DNA of 64,000 nucleotides from Boudabousia marimammalium (GCF_001936115.1 NZ_MPDM01000007.1:1-64000), one strand, 5' to 3'; shown: positions 44,821-54,186, counted from the stretch's first letter. Translations and numbers: made by a program. Notes: generated from the letters alone by a model not told the origin.

Positions 44821-44883
44821 GATATGTAAAGAATTTTTACACGTCACGAAAACGTGTAAAAATTCGCCAAATTTTTTACACGA
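44821..44883. repeat. Second copy (B) of the fic/abi operator
   Basis: Sixty-three bases match copy A almost base for base: GATATGTAAAGAATTTTTAC is identical, and GAAAACGTGTAAAAA and ATTTTTTACA recur in register with a few changes and a one-base gap. It lies between the convergent ends of fic and the small ORF, where no gene needs an operator; the -10 region of copy A is not conserved here. Confidence 0.9.
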
Positions 44884-44905
44884 CAGAACTGAACCTGTTA
44901 AAAGG

Positions 44906-45034
44906 TTAGCGTTTTGACAACCGACTATCTTTGCTGAATGTGTAGCTAATCGCAGGCTGATGCTTCGGTTTTGGTTTTGCTTTACTACCCTCTTGCTTCT
45001 CAGAGTTGTCATTCTCAGTATTCTTATCAGTCAT
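44906..45034 (-). CDS. 42-residue small ORF downstream of the 3TM protein
   Basis: ATG at 45034 lies 6 bp below the stop of the three-TM gene and is preceded by AGAGGAT. It encodes a very polar 42-residue peptide (MTDKNTENDNSEKQEGSKAK, then PKPKHQPAISY and beyond), rich in Lys, Glu and Asn. Position and ribosome site suggest co-translation with the 3TM gene. It could be a small partner or antitoxin-like peptide; no family is recognised and it may not be expressed. Confidence 0.5.
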   Translation of the reverse strand: MTDKNTENDNSEKQEGSKAKPKPKHQPAISYTFSKDSRLSKR

Positions 45035-45039
45035 ATCCT

Positions 45040-45540
45040 CTACCTACAGACTATACTTCCCAGTGTCGCAAACATAAATACTGTGGCAAAGCCAAGCAAC
45101 GCGTACCCTGCTTGCAACAGTTTACCCTTGCGCTTACCAAAGGATCGCAAGGCCTTTATCTCCATCACTTTCCATTGGTTTAGCTGAATCTGCATCTGTT
45201 CAGCTGACTCATCTAATTCCTTGTAGGCATTGTCAATATTGAGCGCATCCAGATGGGCTGACTTAACCGGAAAGAGAACCGCAATCGCGACTACCAAGCT
45301 TGCCATCGCTAATCCTAAATGTAGTGCAATGAGCGTTCGCGTCACGTTGGCATCTAGCATTTCGTTCTTAGCCACGATGATTGCGAAATCTGCGGATAGA
45401 GCGATTGATACGATCGTCACCAGAGACTTCGCTTTGTCTTCTAGTGATTGAATCCGACCGGCTTCTTCTATACGAAGTTGCGAGTATTCTTCATGTAAAA
45501 TTTGAATCCGCGCCAGCCCACTTTCAGTTCCGTCAGACAC
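45040..45540 (-). CDS. Three-TM coiled-coil membrane protein
   Basis: About 166 residues. A helical N-terminus (LHEEYSQLRIEEAGRIQSLE then DKAKS) leads into two close membrane segments (VTIVSIALSADFAIIVAK and HLGLAMASLVVAIAVLF), then an amphipathic coiled coil and a third membrane segment at the C-terminus (GYALLGFATVFMFATLGSI). The layout resembles SLATT-type proteins, predicted pore-forming effectors of bacterial conflict systems, but the family call is tentative. GTG at 45540 follows GGAGGTGGAGGCA; TTG at 45555 is an alternative. It lies just downstream of the broken methylase gene, in the same direction. Confidence 0.7.
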   Translation of the reverse strand: MSDGTESGLARIQILHEEYSQLRIEEAGRIQSLEDKAKSLVTIVSIALSADFAIIVAKNEMLDANVTRTLIALHLGLAMASLVVAIAVLFPVKSAHLDALNIDNAYKELDESAEQMQIQLNQWKVMEIKALRSFGKRKGKLLQAGYALLGFATVFMFATLGSIVCR

Positions 45541-45606
45541 TGCCTCCACCTCCAAATCGAATCCAAAGCATACAGTGTTGATTCTGCCAACAAATCTTGC
45601 CCTCGC

Positions 45607-48391
45607 TCAGAAGATAGTCTTAGCCTCTTCCTGTAGTCGGGGCTTTCGATCAGCATTCGTGACCGAGAAGCTTACCCCCTGAGCCTGCAAATCTGCGTTC
45701 GTAATCAGTTCCGTACGCATAATCTGCTCCAAGAGCTCAGCTTGCTGCGGCTCCATAGAGACCAGATGCGTTAACACCGCCAGTAGTTCGCTGAACTCTT
45801 GCGATAACTCTGGAGTCCAACTGACTTCATTAATCTGATCCAAGGGTGATGATTTCCGCCCCTTCGGCTTTGCTCGTCGGTACCCCACCCATGAGTCAAT
45901 AACGTTTCTCCCGCCGACGGTATAATCCCATACCGCAGGTGAAACATTGGACCACTGCCCTTTACCTAATTTGATTATCCGGGTTGTTTCGTCATATTCG
46001 ACGGTTTCAGGAATTTCGACCCCAACTGGAATGTCATATTGCGGCATGCTCCTCATGTCTTTTGCGTCCAGCACCGAAGACAATCCCTCCATAGGCCGTC
46101 CCCGTTCCCCATAGGTGTGCAACCAGATAACTACTTCCCCCCAGTTCAACGGCTGTTTGCCACAATCCTGGATCTGTAGTTAACGGCACATGATTGGGAT
46201 AGTTCTTCAGCTCACGTTTGAATAACTCAACATAGTGCGGGTGCGCAGAAACTCCTGCAATATATGCGGCTAGTTCTTCTACACTCACGCTACGGTGAAG
46301 GATGCCAGCTAGTGCCTCCAGCAGGTTTGGCGACACATTGGGAGAACCATCAGGATGATAGATAGGGAGCGAGCGACCGCCCCGATTATTAAAACAATGC
46401 ATGTCTGGGATAAGAGCCGAAAACATCAACCCTGGACCGGCTTTAGGGAAGTGCGCATGTTGCTCAATTACGAATAGCTGTTCAGGTATACGCGCAGCCC
46501 ACAAGGCTGGGCTCGGTCTATGCAACAATCGACTATCGGCAATCAGGTATTGGCGGTCAAACGACCTATAGCCAACTCGCACAATGGCTGGTCTTTTAGG
46601 CCATTTTACTTCCATAAACGGAATACTTGTTTCCTGCTCGACATCTCGACCTGCTAAAGGCTTATGCGGAAGCTCAAACTTTGTGCTACTTGTTTCTTTA
46701 AACATATTCCGCTTTTCCTGCTCATTTTCTTCAGTAATAAGACTATCCCAACGCCGTTCAAGCAAAGGCGCGGTGGGAGCATACACCCAGGCCTTATTCG
46801 GCTTCACACCCGGAGCAACCCAAGGGAACAAATCAGCCAGGGCAGGTATCTGAGCCCAAGCCTTTGAGGCAGCCGGAACGAAACCGGCCGTCCACTCAGA
46901 GGACGCTAAAGTGAAACGCTCATCGTCAAGAGAAAGCGCCGCAAGCTGCTCAAACTTCTCTTCCCGGGTACCTTCCAGCTCAATATAAGAAACTGGGGCA
47001 GGCACCGAAATATCATTCTCACCATTGCGAATGAACACACCGATGGCAACCTCGGTCTCAATATCAAAAATTGCAGTTTTAACCGGTGGTTGCTTTCCCT
47101 CCGGAGTGAGATTAATAATCCAGCCTCGGGAGGTATTCTCTCTAATCCACCTACGCATGCCCGCAAAACCAGGGCCATTCAAATATCCAGTAGCAGTAAT
47201 AAAGCAAACTACGCCCGGTTTGGATTTCTCTGTGCTCTCAAAGACCTTCCACATAGCCCAGCGCCAGAAATACACGTACAGGTTCTTCAGAACGTATTCC
47301 AGGCGCCCATTACCTTCTTCTCTAAAAGCATCCAAAGGCACTAAACCGCTCACACTGGAACCGCTCTCAACCCAGCCTCCCATGCCCTGCGCCTTATCCT
47401 TATAGGGAGGATTCCCGATGCAAACTCGAATAGGCGTCTCTTTCTTCAGCTTATTCGCTCTCTGCCTTTGTTCCGCAATCCTTTGTAAACTGTACGAAAG
47501 CTGCACACTAGAGCTAGAGTCTGAGTCCTCCAGAGTGTCTGCCACGAAGAGGTTCAATCCACCTTCGGGCACAGTGCCGCCTAGTTCACGGATTGCTTGA
47601 GAAAGACGTAGTTCCGCTACCGAAAATGGTCCAGATTGAATCTCAATACCATACAGACGCTGCGCAGCTGCAGTCACCGCGTCAGCTACCGCCCCTTTAC
47701 CATACGGTCTCGCACTTTCCGCAACGTTCCGAAGCACCGAAAGAGGGTAAGTACCCGTGCCCATGGCCGGATCTATAACAGCAATCTCCTCTGAGGACAG
47801 GCCCTTAGGAACCCTTAAATACTGTTTCAGCGCCTCATCAGTTATCCGAGTCATAGCATCTACTACTTCTACCGGCGTGTAGCAGGAACCAGATTTCTTC
47901 CGCAACTCCGGATTATAAGCAGAAAGAAACTTCTCATATAGATGTAAATACACGTCCTGCTTACCTGCGGAAATCTTTTGCCAATCTGCCCCAGATAAGG
48001 CTCGCACAATGGTTTGAATGGTAATTCCAACATTGAAATCTTCCAAATGCTCAGTGAGTAAAGCCAAGGAACGACCCAACACTGTATGTTTAGTTTCTAG
48101 GGCTTCCGCAATCTCTGGTACCCGCTTACCGTCTAGATCCATACCCTCAGAGAGTGCAATAATCAGTGAAAACATCACAGTCTGCGCAAAACCATCTGCA
48201 AACTGACTGTCAGTAGCTCTTGGATATAGGCTAGCCCTCCAGTCATTTTTCAAAGCAATAAAAGGACGAGTACGCTCATCCACCCCATGCTGTTTAGCGT
48301 ACCGGCGATCAGCTTTCACGGATTCAATAACTTCTTCTCGCAGCATTGCAGCCAACGGGGCCATCACCTCAACTAAGCCCTTTGCCGAAGA
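45607..48391 (-). pseudogene. N6-adenine DNA methylase, 5'-truncated and frameshifted
   Basis: Two frames make one methylase. The first (48367-46034, 777 residues) has SAM motif I AVIDPAMGTGTYPLSVLRNV, catalytic NPPY in CIGNPPYKDKAQG, and target-recognition-like sequence after it. The second (46149-45607) continues it as VVIWLHTYGERG and SPAVWDYTVGGRNVIDSW. They are split at a run of six G (46137-46142); five G would join them. At the 5' end the coding homology continues above the GTG at 48367 (AKGLVEVMAPLA) to a TGA at 48392, next to an IS3 remnant, so an N-terminal nuclease domain of about 250 residues usual in this family is missing. Confidence 0.85.
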
Positions 48392-48439
48392 TCACCGCCG
48401 GCAGGGACACCAGCATGCTTGGATAAATACGTAAGGCGA

Positions 48440-48615
48440 AGGAGTTCAACATGTGCCGGGAAAATCTCCGGAAGATCTGGCGCGAAGATGGTCTGCATGT
48501 GCCACTAAGGAAGAAGCGTAAGCGTCTTTTGCCCCACTATCACCTTGATGTGCCAGTCGGGCAGTATCCAAGCGACGTATGCTGCTAGACTTCTAGTTCA
48601 GCTCACCCCCGCAGG
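48440..48615 (+). pseudogene. IS3-family orfB remnant
   Basis: The plus strand reads NLRKIWREDGLHVPLRKKRK followed by HYHLDVPVGQYPSDV, then frameshifts. It matches RRIWREEGLRVLPREKRKR of the remnant at 23256-23995 in both protein and DNA. Only the middle of orfB is left. It abuts the truncated 5' end of the methylase gene. Confidence 0.82.
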
Positions 48616-48673
48616 GAAAGCGGGAGATTGTAAACAGGTGGCACTTATCTAAACCAAGCTTTAAGGGGACACT

Positions 48674-49054
48674 ATGAGAGTCGAGCACATTGCACTATAC
48701 ACAACAGACCTAGAGGCGCTAAAAAACTTTTATACTAGGTTCTTCAACGCCACCACCGGCGAAAAATACACGAACCCTAACACGGGATTCTCTTCCTATT
48801 TTCTGAAGTTCCATGATGGTGCCCGGCTGGAAATCATGAGTCAAGCCACGCACATCACGCCGCTTCCCGAGGGCGTCCTCGGGTATCATCATTTTGCTAT
48901 GAGTGTGGGGTCCGAGGGTGAGGTTCGCCAGCTCACCGAACAACTGCGGCAGGCCGGCGTCACGGTTGACTCAGAGCCCCGCTGGACTGGCGACGGCTAC
49001 TATGAGAGTGTCATCTTGGACCCTGACGGCAACCGCATCGAAATCACCGTTTAA
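48674..49054 (+). CDS. VOC-family (glyoxalase/dioxygenase-fold) protein
   Basis: A 126-residue single-domain VOC protein. The start RVEHIALYTTDLEALKNFYT carries the first metal-ligand His, YHHFAMSVG a second, and SVILDPDGNRIEITV the usual closing Glu. Members are metal-dependent lyases, dioxygenases or binding proteins; the substrate here is not known. AAGGGGACACT precedes the ATG. It converges with the methyltransferase gene, leaving only 9 bp between stops. Confidence 0.92.
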   Translation: MRVEHIALYTTDLEALKNFYTRFFNATTGEKYTNPNTGFSSYFLKFHDGARLEIMSQATHITPLPEGVLGYHHFAMSVGSEGEVRQLTEQLRQAGVTVDSEPRWTGDGYYESVILDPDGNRIEITV

Positions 49055-49063
49055 CAGGCTGCG

Positions 49064-49714
49064 CTACGCCACTGGCTTGCGGGCCACCACGATAGTGTCT
49101 AGGGCCGGCGGGAAATGGTTGGCTGCGCCGGATGCGGTCGGCAGGTCACGCGGCACATCCTCGGCCTTGATAACCTCATAGCCCATCTCCTGCAAGGTGG
49201 AGGAAATCTCCTGGTAGTCCCAAAGCATGTCGGACCGCCTCGGGCCGCGCGCATTCGGGCCGGACTGGGCGCGCGAATGCCCAGCCATCAGAATGTAACC
49301 GCCGGGGCGGAGCCAAGAATCGAAACGCGACAGGGCAACCTTAATGCCACCGTCGGTGTGGTGGAAGAATGCGGCCAATAGGACATCCAGTGGCTCATCC
49401 GGAGTCCACTCCTGATATGGGGAGTTCACCCATTCAATCTGGTCGTAGCCTTCCTGACGATGAACCTCACTGTAATGCTCTGCAGCGGCCTGACTCAGCT
49501 CCAAAGCCGTCACCTTGAAACCAAGATCCGCTAACAACTTGGAATGACGGCCTTCACCCGCACCCACATCCACGGCATGCAGGCCAGCATTCAAAACAGC
49601 AGGATCATACTCAGATAGGGTCTTAACTGCGTTCAGCACGGACTCTGACGGGTGCGGACCAAAACGCATCTGCCCGGCCGCAATCAGACTTTTAAAAACA
49701 TCATCCCAGCTCAT
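49064..49714 (-). CDS. Class I SAM-dependent methyltransferase
   Basis: A 216-residue Rossmann-fold methyltransferase. Motif I is AGLHAVDVGAGEGRHSKLL, followed by the acidic end of strand beta-2 (VTALELSQAA) and a motif-IV-like LDVLLAAFFHH. It resembles the small TehB/UbiE-like methyltransferases; the acceptor is unknown. The gene stands alone, convergent with the VOC gene, with no neighbouring gene that hints at its substrate. Confidence 0.88.
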   Translation of the reverse strand: MSWDDVFKSLIAAGQMRFGPHPSESVLNAVKTLSEYDPAVLNAGLHAVDVGAGEGRHSKLLADLGFKVTALELSQAAAEHYSEVHRQEGYDQIEWVNSPYQEWTPDEPLDVLLAAFFHHTDGGIKVALSRFDSWLRPGGYILMAGHSRAQSGPNARGPRRSDMLWDYQEISSTLQEMGYEVIKAEDVPRDLPTASGAANHFPPALDTIVVARKPVA

Positions 49715-49851
49715 CGCTACCCCATCTTCAAACTACGTAATATCAGGCTTAGAGTCTAAAGGCAGGACGACAGCTTGTCACCAGAGTTCGCTCTCAGGAG
49801 TCACGGAAATAAAACCCGCCACAGACACACCAAAATAGGCGCATGAACGAT

Positions 49852-49927
49852 TGGTGCCCCCGAGACGATTCGAACGTCCGACACCCGCTTTAGGAGAGCG
49901 GTGCTCTATCCCCTGAGCTACGGGGGC
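49852..49927 (-). tRNA. tRNA-Arg (anticodon CCT)
   Basis: The minus strand reads GCCCCCG (acceptor), TAGCTCAGGGGATAGAGC (D arm), CCGCT-CTCCTAA-AGCGG (anticodon arm, anticodon CCT, decoding AGG), a five-base variable loop, a T arm with GTTCGAAT, and CGGGGGC plus A73 and an encoded CCA. All stems pair. Confidence 0.96.
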
Positions 49928-49994
49928 AATCGGCGAACAGTTTACCATCTGCCGGGCCTTAACTCACGCCGATAGCCTCAGCTCAATGATGAGA

Positions 49995-50939
49995 TCAGGC
50001 ACGCTCCCACGGAGTCCGCGCCGGAGATGCCTTAGCCGGGTCACTATTCTTATCCCGCTTATGACTGGGCACCACCATGACCGGGCAGGTGGAGCGGGCC
50101 AAAAGCTCACGAGAAGTCGAACCCAACAGCAGGCCCGCGAAGCCCCCTCGGCCCCGGTTACCAACCACAATCAAATCCACCGCGGTGGAGAACTCAGCCA
50201 ACAACTCGGCCGGGTTACCATCCAGCACATGACGGGCAACCTTAACTTCACGCCCATCCAGCGCCTGCTCAACTGCCACATTCAAACCCACCCGAATATC
50301 CTGGGTGACGCGCTCACGATCAATAATCGGCGGCATCCACGCCAACAGCGTGTTGCCAGTCGCGAAAGGCACAGTGGAAACCGCGGAAACACGCGCACCC
50401 CACATGGCTGCCACATCAATAGAACGACGCAAAGCAGTCAACGCGTTATCGGAACCATCAACCCCAACAACAATGCGCTCAACCGGCATGAAAGGAGAAC
50501 CCTCCTGATGGCGAGGAACCACCACAACCGGACAGTGCGAACGGGAAGGCACCACAGCAGAAACAGCACCCAGTAAACGATCAGCGAAACCCTGCGAACC
50601 CGCAGTGCCAATCACCAGCATGGCAGCAGTCTTAGAAGCCTCCAAAAGCAAAGACGCAGGATCACCGGGCGAAACATGAGAATCAACTGAGACACCCTGC
50701 TTAGAGGCCTTATCGCAAACACCTTGAGCAATCTCCATTGCACGCTCACGCAAAGAACCGTCATCAATATTCACGTAAGAGCCATCAACATTAGTAGCAG
50801 AGTAGGAAGGAATCTCATAGGCCACTAGAACACGAAGATGCGCCCCCATGCGGGCGGCTTGACCAATCGCCCAGTTAACCACACAGCCTGAACCATCAGA
50901 ACCATCCGTACCAACAACGATTACATCATCTGCACTCAT
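49995..50939 (-). CDS. Tandem universal stress protein (UspA family)
   Basis: A 314-residue protein with two Usp domains. The first starts DVIVVGTDGSDGSGCVVNWA and the second ERIVVGVDGSDNALTALRRS; the second ends with the ATP-binding signature GNRGRGGFAGLLLGSTSREL, and the first has the related GTAGSQGFADRLLGAVSAVV. Tandem ATP-binding Usp proteins are typical of actinobacteria and help cells in hypoxia and stationary phase. The extra C-terminal 25 residues are basic and disordered. AAAGGAGACTCCG precedes the ATG. Confidence 0.95.
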   Translation of the reverse strand: MSADDVIVVGTDGSDGSGCVVNWAIGQAARMGAHLRVLVAYEIPSYSATNVDGSYVNIDDGSLRERAMEIAQGVCDKASKQGVSVDSHVSPGDPASLLLEASKTAAMLVIGTAGSQGFADRLLGAVSAVVPSRSHCPVVVVPRHQEGSPFMPVERIVVGVDGSDNALTALRRSIDVAAMWGARVSAVSTVPFATGNTLLAWMPPIIDRERVTQDIRVGLNVAVEQALDGREVKVARHVLDGNPAELLAEFSTAVDLIVVGNRGRGGFAGLLLGSTSRELLARSTCPVMVVPSHKRDKNSDPAKASPARTPWERA

Positions 50940-51032
50940 CGGAGTCTCCTTTGTCTCGATACACCAAGTATATGCGGTACAGATGCTCCCTGCTTAGTTA
51001 TAAGGTCCCCTGCCGCTAAGAGAAAACAAAAA

Positions 51033-51063
51033 ACTCTCGCCCACACAAAAGTGTGAGCGAGAG
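51033..51063 (-). terminator. Terminator hairpin behind the NlpC/P60 gene
   Basis: ACTCTCGC and GTGTG arms pair with CACAC and GCGAGAGT across an AAAA loop, with one C-A mismatch; flanking A and T runs fit an intrinsic terminator usable on the minus strand. Confidence 0.75.
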
Positions 51064-51121
51064 TAAAAGCTTAAGGAAACTGCCGAAACCAGTTAAGGCC
51101 AGCTACAGCAGTTAACCAGAA

Positions 51122-51898
51122 TCAGCCCATCCGGTAGTACTGGTTACGACCGTTATAGCTAACCGGAATAATGGTGACGGACTTGCCCGGGCGCGGAGCG
51201 TGAATCATCTGGCCATTGCCCAAGTAAATGCCGACGTGACCAGGATGCCAAATCAGATCACCAGGACGGGCCTCCGCAGCGGAAACACGACGCCCCATAC
51301 GCATCTGCGCAGTGGACTGGTGAGGTAGGTTAATACCCACCTGACGGTACACGTAGGCAGTAAAACCAGAGCAGTCGAAACCGCCGCCAGGAGTGGTGCC
51401 ACCCCAACGGTAAGGAACACCGATGTACTGCTGAGCAATAGCGGCAACAGAACCATTCGGCGCAGCAATCGGACCAGAATCTACAGCCTCACGGGAAGAG
51501 TCACGGGAAGCTGCCCGACGCTCTGCACGCTCTGCGGCACGGCGCTGAGCTTCCTCACGACGCTTAGCGGCTTCTTCCTCAGCCTTCGCACGGCGGGCCG
51601 CACGGGCATCGAACTTCTTAACCTCAATCTCCACACTGGGGCTACCCCAGTCGGCTTCCACTGGAACCACAATCGGAACATTTACCGAAAGCGCGGTGCG
51701 AGCCTGGTCAGCTAATGATGAAACATCAACAACAGGGCCGGAACCATCAGTGGGGGCTGCTTCAGCTGGGGTAACCATGGGGGCTGCTACAGCCACACCC
51801 AGAGCCACACCCAACGAGGTGGCAGCTAACGGACGATTACGTTGTGGGGTCGCTGGGCGACGCGTCGCACGACGTGCGGTATGCGTTGTCCTCTGCAT
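51122..51898 (-). CDS. Secreted NlpC/P60 peptidoglycan endopeptidase
   Basis: A 258-residue secreted hydrolase. The N-terminus has a long basic part and a hydrophobic stretch (LGVALGVAVAAPMVTPAEA), a likely signal peptide; a coiled, Arg/Glu/Ala-rich linker follows (about 95-135); and the C-terminal NlpC/P60 domain has catalytic Cys in GGGFDCSGFTAYVYRQ, His in WHPGHVGIYLGNG and a third polar residue in MIHAPRPGK. Such enzymes cut the D-Glu-mDap stem peptide bond for daughter-cell separation. TTAATG at 51898 is the chosen start. A perfect 6-bp palindrome lies upstream. Confidence 0.92.
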   Translation of the reverse strand: MQRTTHTARRATRRPATPQRNRPLAATSLGVALGVAVAAPMVTPAEAAPTDGSGPVVDVSSLADQARTALSVNVPIVVPVEADWGSPSVEIEVKKFDARAARRAKAEEEAAKRREEAQRRAAERAERRAASRDSSREAVDSGPIAAPNGSVAAIAQQYIGVPYRWGGTTPGGGFDCSGFTAYVYRQVGINLPHQSTAQMRMGRRVSAAEARPGDLIWHPGHVGIYLGNGQMIHAPRPGKSVTIIPVSYNGRNQYYRMG

Positions 51899-51980
51899 TA
51901 AATGAGTCTCCTCGATAGGTTCCAGAGATAACGACTAAGTCGCCAACTCCTTCGCAAGTAGTAGATACGGAAACGAAATT

Positions 51981-51997
51981 CGTGAACCCGCTTCACG
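51981..51997. promoter_or_regulatory. Palindrome upstream of the NlpC/P60 gene
   Basis: CGTGAA-CCCGC-TTCACG is a perfect 6-bp inverted repeat about 85 bp above the start codon; it may be an operator or a leader hairpin. I saw no match to the c-di-AMP riboswitch often found in front of such genes. Confidence 0.55.
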
Positions 51998-52118
51998 CTC
52001 TCCTACTTAAGTACGAGAACAATCATAACCACATGATTTCCATTTTGTCACGTTTTGATTACACGGAAGGCTTATGAGAAGACACACAAGACAAGAGGCT
52101 AAGCCGCAAAAAGGACTT

Positions 52119-52799
52119 CTAGTTCTCATACATGAAGATATGGCGGGCCAAGAACTCAGAGACCGGCAAGCTCCCTTTGTCACTGTGCAACACGTAGGTG
52201 CCGACATCCCCAGAAATCTCAACCTCCACGTCAGGCAGAATATTAGCATCCAGAAGAATCTGCAAAACATCAGCATTAGCCTGCAAAGGCTCACCGATTC
52301 TGGCAATCCTGCCAACCTTAGGATGGTCGGTCGCTACAAACTCTTCAAACTGGATGCCAGGCTGATCTAGGTTCTTCATGGACTCCTGTCCAGCCTCCGG
52401 AATCAGATTCCCAAAAGGATCCTTCTCCACTGAGTCCAGTAAATCAAATAAATACTTGTCGACTGTGTCACTCATGACGTGTTCCCAGCGGCAAGCCTCC
52501 GAATGGATCAGCGGCAAAGGCATACGAATCACGTGCAACAGCAACAATTCAGCTAGGCGATGTTTGCGGATAACTTCAGTTGCCCGCTTCCAGCCTTCAG
52601 GGCTGAGCACCAGACGGCGGTTATCGGCAACCTCAACTAGGCCGTCACGCTCCATCCGGGCGATCGTCTGAGAAACAGTAGGGCCGGAGTGACCCAGGCG
52701 CTCCACAATACGAGCACGCATTGGCTCTACGTTATCTTCTTCAAGCTCGTAGATAGTTTTCAGATACATTTCCGTGGTATCGATGAGATCGCCGCCCAT
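52119..52799 (-). CDS. DtxR/IdeR-family iron-dependent repressor
   Basis: A 226-residue regulator of full DtxR length. The winged helix is seen as LIDTTEMYLKTIYELEEDNV and GHSGPTVSQTIARMERDGLV; the metal-binding dimerisation domain contains HRLAELLLLHVI and EACRWEHVMSD with the expected His, Glu and Cys-site residues; and the C-terminal SH3-like domain is present. ATG at 52799 follows GGAGGGCCTC. With Fe2+ bound it should repress iron-uptake genes, probably including the surface protein at 18677, and itself through the box just upstream. Confidence 0.94.
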   Translation of the reverse strand: MGGDLIDTTEMYLKTIYELEEDNVEPMRARIVERLGHSGPTVSQTIARMERDGLVEVADNRRLVLSPEGWKRATEVIRKHRLAELLLLHVIRMPLPLIHSEACRWEHVMSDTVDKYLFDLLDSVEKDPFGNLIPEAGQESMKNLDQPGIQFEEFVATDHPKVGRIARIGEPLQANADVLQILLDANILPDVEVEISGDVGTYVLHSDKGSLPVSEFLARHIFMYEN

Positions 52800-52820
52800 G
52801 AGGCCCTCCAATTGGTTTAG

Positions 52821-52839
52821 TTAGGAAAAACTATCCTAC
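52821..52839 (-). promoter_or_regulatory. DtxR box upstream of the dtxR-family gene
   Basis: TTAGGAAAAACTATCCTAC keeps both outer half-sites of the DtxR/IdeR consensus (TTAGG and CTAxCCTA) but has an A-rich centre. It lies about 20 bp upstream of the start codon, so weak autorepression by iron is likely. Confidence 0.7.
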
Positions 52840-52893
52840 GTTAAGGATTACACCTATATCTATGGTAAACGCAAGGAGCTGAAATTTGTTCCA

Positions 52894-54186
52894 CTATTGC
52901 GCATCACTGGAAGTATCCGGCTTAGGCCGGTCCTGCGGGCCGATCACCTCAACGAAAGGCACCCGCCGATGCCATGCCACCTGAATATCCCAATGCCGCC
53001 ATATCCATATCAGCGCCCCGAAAGAAACCAGCAGCACGCTAATGGCACCGAAACCAATCCCCCACCGAGCACCCCAATGGTTAGTAATCCAGCCAACCAG
53101 CGGCGCACCAATCGGAGTGGAACCCAAGAACACCATAATGTAGATAGACATGACCCGGCCACGCAGATGCGGGGCAGTAGAAATCTGGATAGCAGCATTA
53201 GCTGAAGTGATCACCGTCAAAGTAGCGAAACCAAGCGGGATAGAGATAAAAGCGAAAGCATAATACGACGGGGATAACGCCAAAACACCCTCGACAACGC
53301 CAAAAGCAATCGCGGCACCCACCACGGTGCGTACCCGCGGCAAAGTACGTCCCGCCGCGACAATCGCTCCCGTTACGGAACCAACCGCCATGAAAGTGCC
53401 CAGCAAACCGAACTCTCCCGCGCCGCGACCAAACTCAGAGTGCGCCATCACCGCGCTAGTGAGCTGGAAGTTCATCCCCAGCCCCGCCACCGCGGAAGAA
53501 ACGATGGTGATAATAATGATGTCCTGACGGCCCGAAATGTAGCGCAACCCCTCTATGAACTGGCCGCGCTGCTTCGGCTGCACAGTCCGCTCCATCAAGG
53601 TATCTGGATTAATCACCGCCAAAAGCAGCACCGGCACCAGCAACAAAACCGCATTGATGGCGAAAACAATCCAAGAACCCCAAGCGGCCAAGGTGAAGCC
53701 CGCGACCGCCGGACCCAACAAACGCGCCAGATTAAAAGCCGCAGAGTTCAAAGCCACGGCATTAGGAACCGACTTGGCCGGCACCAGCTGATTCACGAAG
53801 ACTTGCCGGGCCGGATTATCCAAAGTCTGCACGCAACCGCCAGCGAAAGCCAGCAAATAGAAATGCCAAAGCTGCGCCGAATCACTAAACAAAAGAATGG
53901 CAGTGAAGATCGACAAAACAGTCATCAGCACCTGCGCCAGCTGAATCAGGCGCTGCTGATTCACCCGGTCAGCTAAAACACCAGTGTAGGCGGAGAACAA
54001 CAGCTGGGGCGCAAACTGCAAAGCAGTCACAATACCGATAGCGGTCGCATTATTGGCAGTCAGCTCAGTGAGCACCACCCAGTCTTGGGCTACGCGCTGC
54101 ATCCACACCGCAGTGGAGTTAATCGCGGTACTGGCGAACCAGAGACGATAATTTGGGTACTTTAACGACGCAAATGTTCTTGACAT
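52894..54186 (-). CDS. MFS transporter of the EntS-like type
   Basis: A 430-residue 12-TM major facilitator protein. The opening FASLKYPNYRLWFASTAINS, followed by WMQRVAQDWVVLTELT, and the loop TGVLADRVNQQRLIQLAQ (with D-R between TM2 and TM3) are typical of the EntS/enterobactin-exporter branch. The substrate is not known; siderophore or drug export are both possible. The neighbouring DtxR-family regulator and the position of the iron box make a link to iron possible but unproven. The start ATG lies at MSRTFAS. Confidence 0.93.
   Translation of the reverse strand: MSRTFASLKYPNYRLWFASTAINSTAVWMQRVAQDWVVLTELTANNATAIGIVTALQFAPQLLFSAYTGVLADRVNQQRLIQLAQVLMTVLSIFTAILLFSDSAQLWHFYLLAFAGGCVQTLDNPARQVFVNQLVPAKSVPNAVALNSAAFNLARLLGPAVAGFTLAAWGSWIVFAINAVLLLVPVLLLAVINPDTLMERTVQPKQRGQFIEGLRYISGRQDIIIITIVSSAVAGLGMNFQLTSAVMAHSEFGRGAGEFGLLGTFMAVGSVTGAIVAAGRTLPRVRTVVGAAIAFGVVEGVLALSPSYYAFAFISIPLGFATLTVITSANAAIQISTAPHLRGRVMSIYIMVFLGSTPIGAPLVGWITNHWGARWGIGFGAISVLLVSFGALIWIWRHWDIQVAWHRRVPFVEVIGPQDRPKPDTSSDAQ

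Noticed and set aside
51900-52030. c-di-AMP riboswitch in front of the NlpC/P60 gene
   Set aside because: Such switches are common at this place, but I could not find their conserved blocks; only a short palindrome is present.
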